NCBI RefSeq assembly: GCF_018449635.1
Contig: NZ_JAAVUV010000008.1
Location: 62,001-126,000, forward strand
Length of the DNA stretch: 64,000 bases
Direction: 5' to 3'
Source: Caballeronia sp. dw_276
GTDB taxonomy: Bacteria; Pseudomonadota; Gammaproteobacteria; Burkholderiales; Burkholderiaceae
The stretch's first letter is position 1. Each line of letters starts with the position of its first letter. The notes under the pieces were generated by a model that ran no database searches, had not been told where the DNA came from, and saw only the letters and a list, made by a program, of their open reading frames with translations. Positions 62,917 through 64,000 of the stretch are shown here, one piece after another. Both the position numbers and the translations under genes were made by a program.

Positions 62917-64000
62917 ATGAAATTCAAGCTGGACTGGACGGGCATCGCACCATTTGCCGCACTTGTTATCCTGGGATTGACGATCGCTATTCCGAACGGC
63001 TGGATCTTCGGCGTGGCCGCCATCGCGCTCGCCGCCGCCGTATTCGCCGCCGTGCATCACGCGGAAGTGGTGGCGCATCGCGTGGGCGAACCGTTCGGGA
63101 CACTGGTTCTGGCAATCGCAGTAACGGTCATTGAAGTAGCGCTGATCGTCTCCGTGATGCTGACGGGTGGTCCGGAAAAAGCGGCGCTTCCCCGCGATAC
63201 CGTGTTCGCTGCAGCCATGATCTGCTGCAACGGAATTGTCGGAATCTGCTTGCTGATCGGCGGCTTGCGCCACCATGAACAGAATTTCCAGTTGAGCGGC
63301 GCGAGCGCTGCGCTCGCCATTCTTTGCGCGTTGTCGGTGCTGACCATGGTGCTGCCGAATTTCACGAGCACGGTCGTCGGGCCGGGGTTGTCGACATCGC
63401 AGCTTGTGTTTGTCGGGATTACGTCGCTCGTGCTGTACATCGTTTTTGTGTTTATCCAGACCGTGCGGCATCGCGATTATTTTTTGCCGCCTGTGCCTGC
63501 GCTCGATCCCAACCGCCCCGACGACGTCCACGCGCCACTGCCAACGAATGGCTACGCGCTCGCGTCGGGCGGTTTGTTGCTGCTTTCGCTGTTGGCCGTG
63601 GTTGGGCTGGCGAAGGTGCTTTCGCCGACGGTCGAGGCGGGCGTTGCGAGCGCTGGCGCGCCGGAGGCGGTAGTTGGCGTAGTGATCGCGGCGCTTGTCC
63701 TGTTGCCTGAAGGACTTGCCGCGTTGCGGGCCGCGCGGTTGAACCGGCTTCAAACCAGTCTGAATCTTGCGTTGGGATCGGCGTTGGCGAGTATCGGATT
63801 GACGATACCGACAGTTGCGATCGTCTCGATCGCCATCAGCCAGCCAATTTCGCTTGGACTTGGTCCGAAAGAGATCGTGCTGCTTGCGCTGACCTTGCTG
63901 GTAAGCGTTTTAACGCTGGGCACCGGCCGCTCTACCGTGCTGCAGGGCGTGGTCCATCTGGTGATTTTCGCGACGTTCCTGTTCCTGTCGGTTGTGCCGT
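62917..64000 (+). CDS. Calcium/cation:proton antiporter (ChaA-like), partial
   Basis: The first 361 residues of a CaCA-family exchanger; the gene runs off the right edge. The start is ATG 62917 (MKFKLDWTGIAPFAALVIL) with CTGGAG upstream. The first alpha repeat is visible as GEPFGTLVLAIAVTVIEVALI and the second half has APEAVVGVVIAALVLLPEGLAALRAA (split by normal spacing), both with the ion-binding Glu. About ten helices are present so far. ChaA exports Ca2+, Na+ or K+ at alkaline pH. Confidence 0.9.
   Translation, partial: MKFKLDWTGIAPFAALVILGLTIAIPNGWIFGVAAIALAAAVFAAVHHAEVVAHRVGEPFGTLVLAIAVTVIEVALIVSVMLTGGPEKAALPRDTVFAAAMICCNGIVGICLLIGGLRHHEQNFQLSGASAALAILCALSVLTMVLPNFTSTVVGPGLSTSQLVFVGITSLVLYIVFVFIQTVRHRDYFLPPVPALDPNRPDDVHAPLPTNGYALASGGLLLLSLLAVVGLAKVLSPTVEAGVASAGAPEAVVGVVIAALVLLPEGLAALRAARLNRLQTSLNLALGSALASIGLTIPTVAIVSIAISQPISLGLGPKEIVLLALTLLVSVLTLGTGRSTVLQGVVHLVIFATFLFLSVVP

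Noticed and set aside
1-64000. Searched by eye for tRNA, rRNA, CRISPR repeats, insertion sequences and phage genes
   Set aside because: None seen; no clover-leaf tails, regular spaced repeats, transposase motifs or integrase genes were recognised.

Overview
The window is GC-rich (I estimate low 60s percent) and reads as chromosomal DNA of a Burkholderiaceae bacterium, most like Paraburkholderia or Caballeronia. The reasons are the narK1-narK2-narGHJI-ppiC-mobB order, a LysR-llpE-RND efflux locus matching ceo/bpeEF-oprC of Burkholderia, a DUF4148 protein, an aerobic-type cobalamin cluster with a CbiG-CobJ fusion, and a cydAB-DUF2474 locus. I found no rRNA, tRNA, CRISPR array, insertion sequence or prophage. 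Both ends cut a gene.

Layout. 1-10872 (minus strand): one nitrate-respiration operon (two NarK transporters, narGHJI, a parvulin, mobB), then the start of a probable NarX-type sensor. 10873-13650: a short divergent promoter region with a NarL-like site, then an adenosylcobalamin-dependent ribonucleotide reductase (nrdJ). 13712-14579: two small genes and a hairpin-rich stretch. 14580-22738: LysR regulator and divergent four-gene efflux operon. 22842-25746: small or miscellaneous genes, PPK2 and a histidine phosphatase with a degraded motif. 25771-46255: a 20 kb cobalamin region with four cobalamin riboswitches, cobalt uptake (cbtBA), cobA-cobE-cobO-cobB-DUF1289, cobW-cobN-chlI/chlD, cobG-cobH-cobI-cbiG/cobJ and cobL-cbiD-cobK-cobM. 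46314-48759: TerC, OpgC-like and DUF1328 membrane proteins. 48839-51024: eutBC, encoding adenosylcobalamin-dependent ethanolamine ammonia-lyase. 51176-53327: mnmH and a YraQ-type permease. 53574-54736: a two-gene HEPN module that looks foreign. 54786-57334: bd-type quinol oxidase with a DUF2474 small subunit. 57810-64000: zinc metallopeptidase, waaC, PilZ/YcgR-like protein, FrnE-like DsbA protein, OsmC protein, a DnaA-box-like cluster and the start of a cation/proton antiporter.

How it fits together. The window pairs low-oxygen respiration (Nar, bd oxidase) with vitamin B12. NrdJ, which needs no oxygen, and EutBC both use the coenzyme whose synthesis fills the centre. Four riboswitches should shut cobalt uptake and the main corrin operons when cobalamin is plentiful. 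The corrin route is oxygen-type (CobG, CobN) but has CbiD, and no CobF was seen here.

The most striking observation is at 37069-37138. The ChlI-like ATPase gene ends at an in-frame A_AAA_AAA heptamer, followed after 5 nt by a perfect 10-bp stem, and the -1 frame continues directly into a VWA domain with no good start codon of its own. This looks like programmed -1 frameshifting that makes both the small (ChlI-like) and medium (ChlD-like) cobaltochelatase subunits from one gene.
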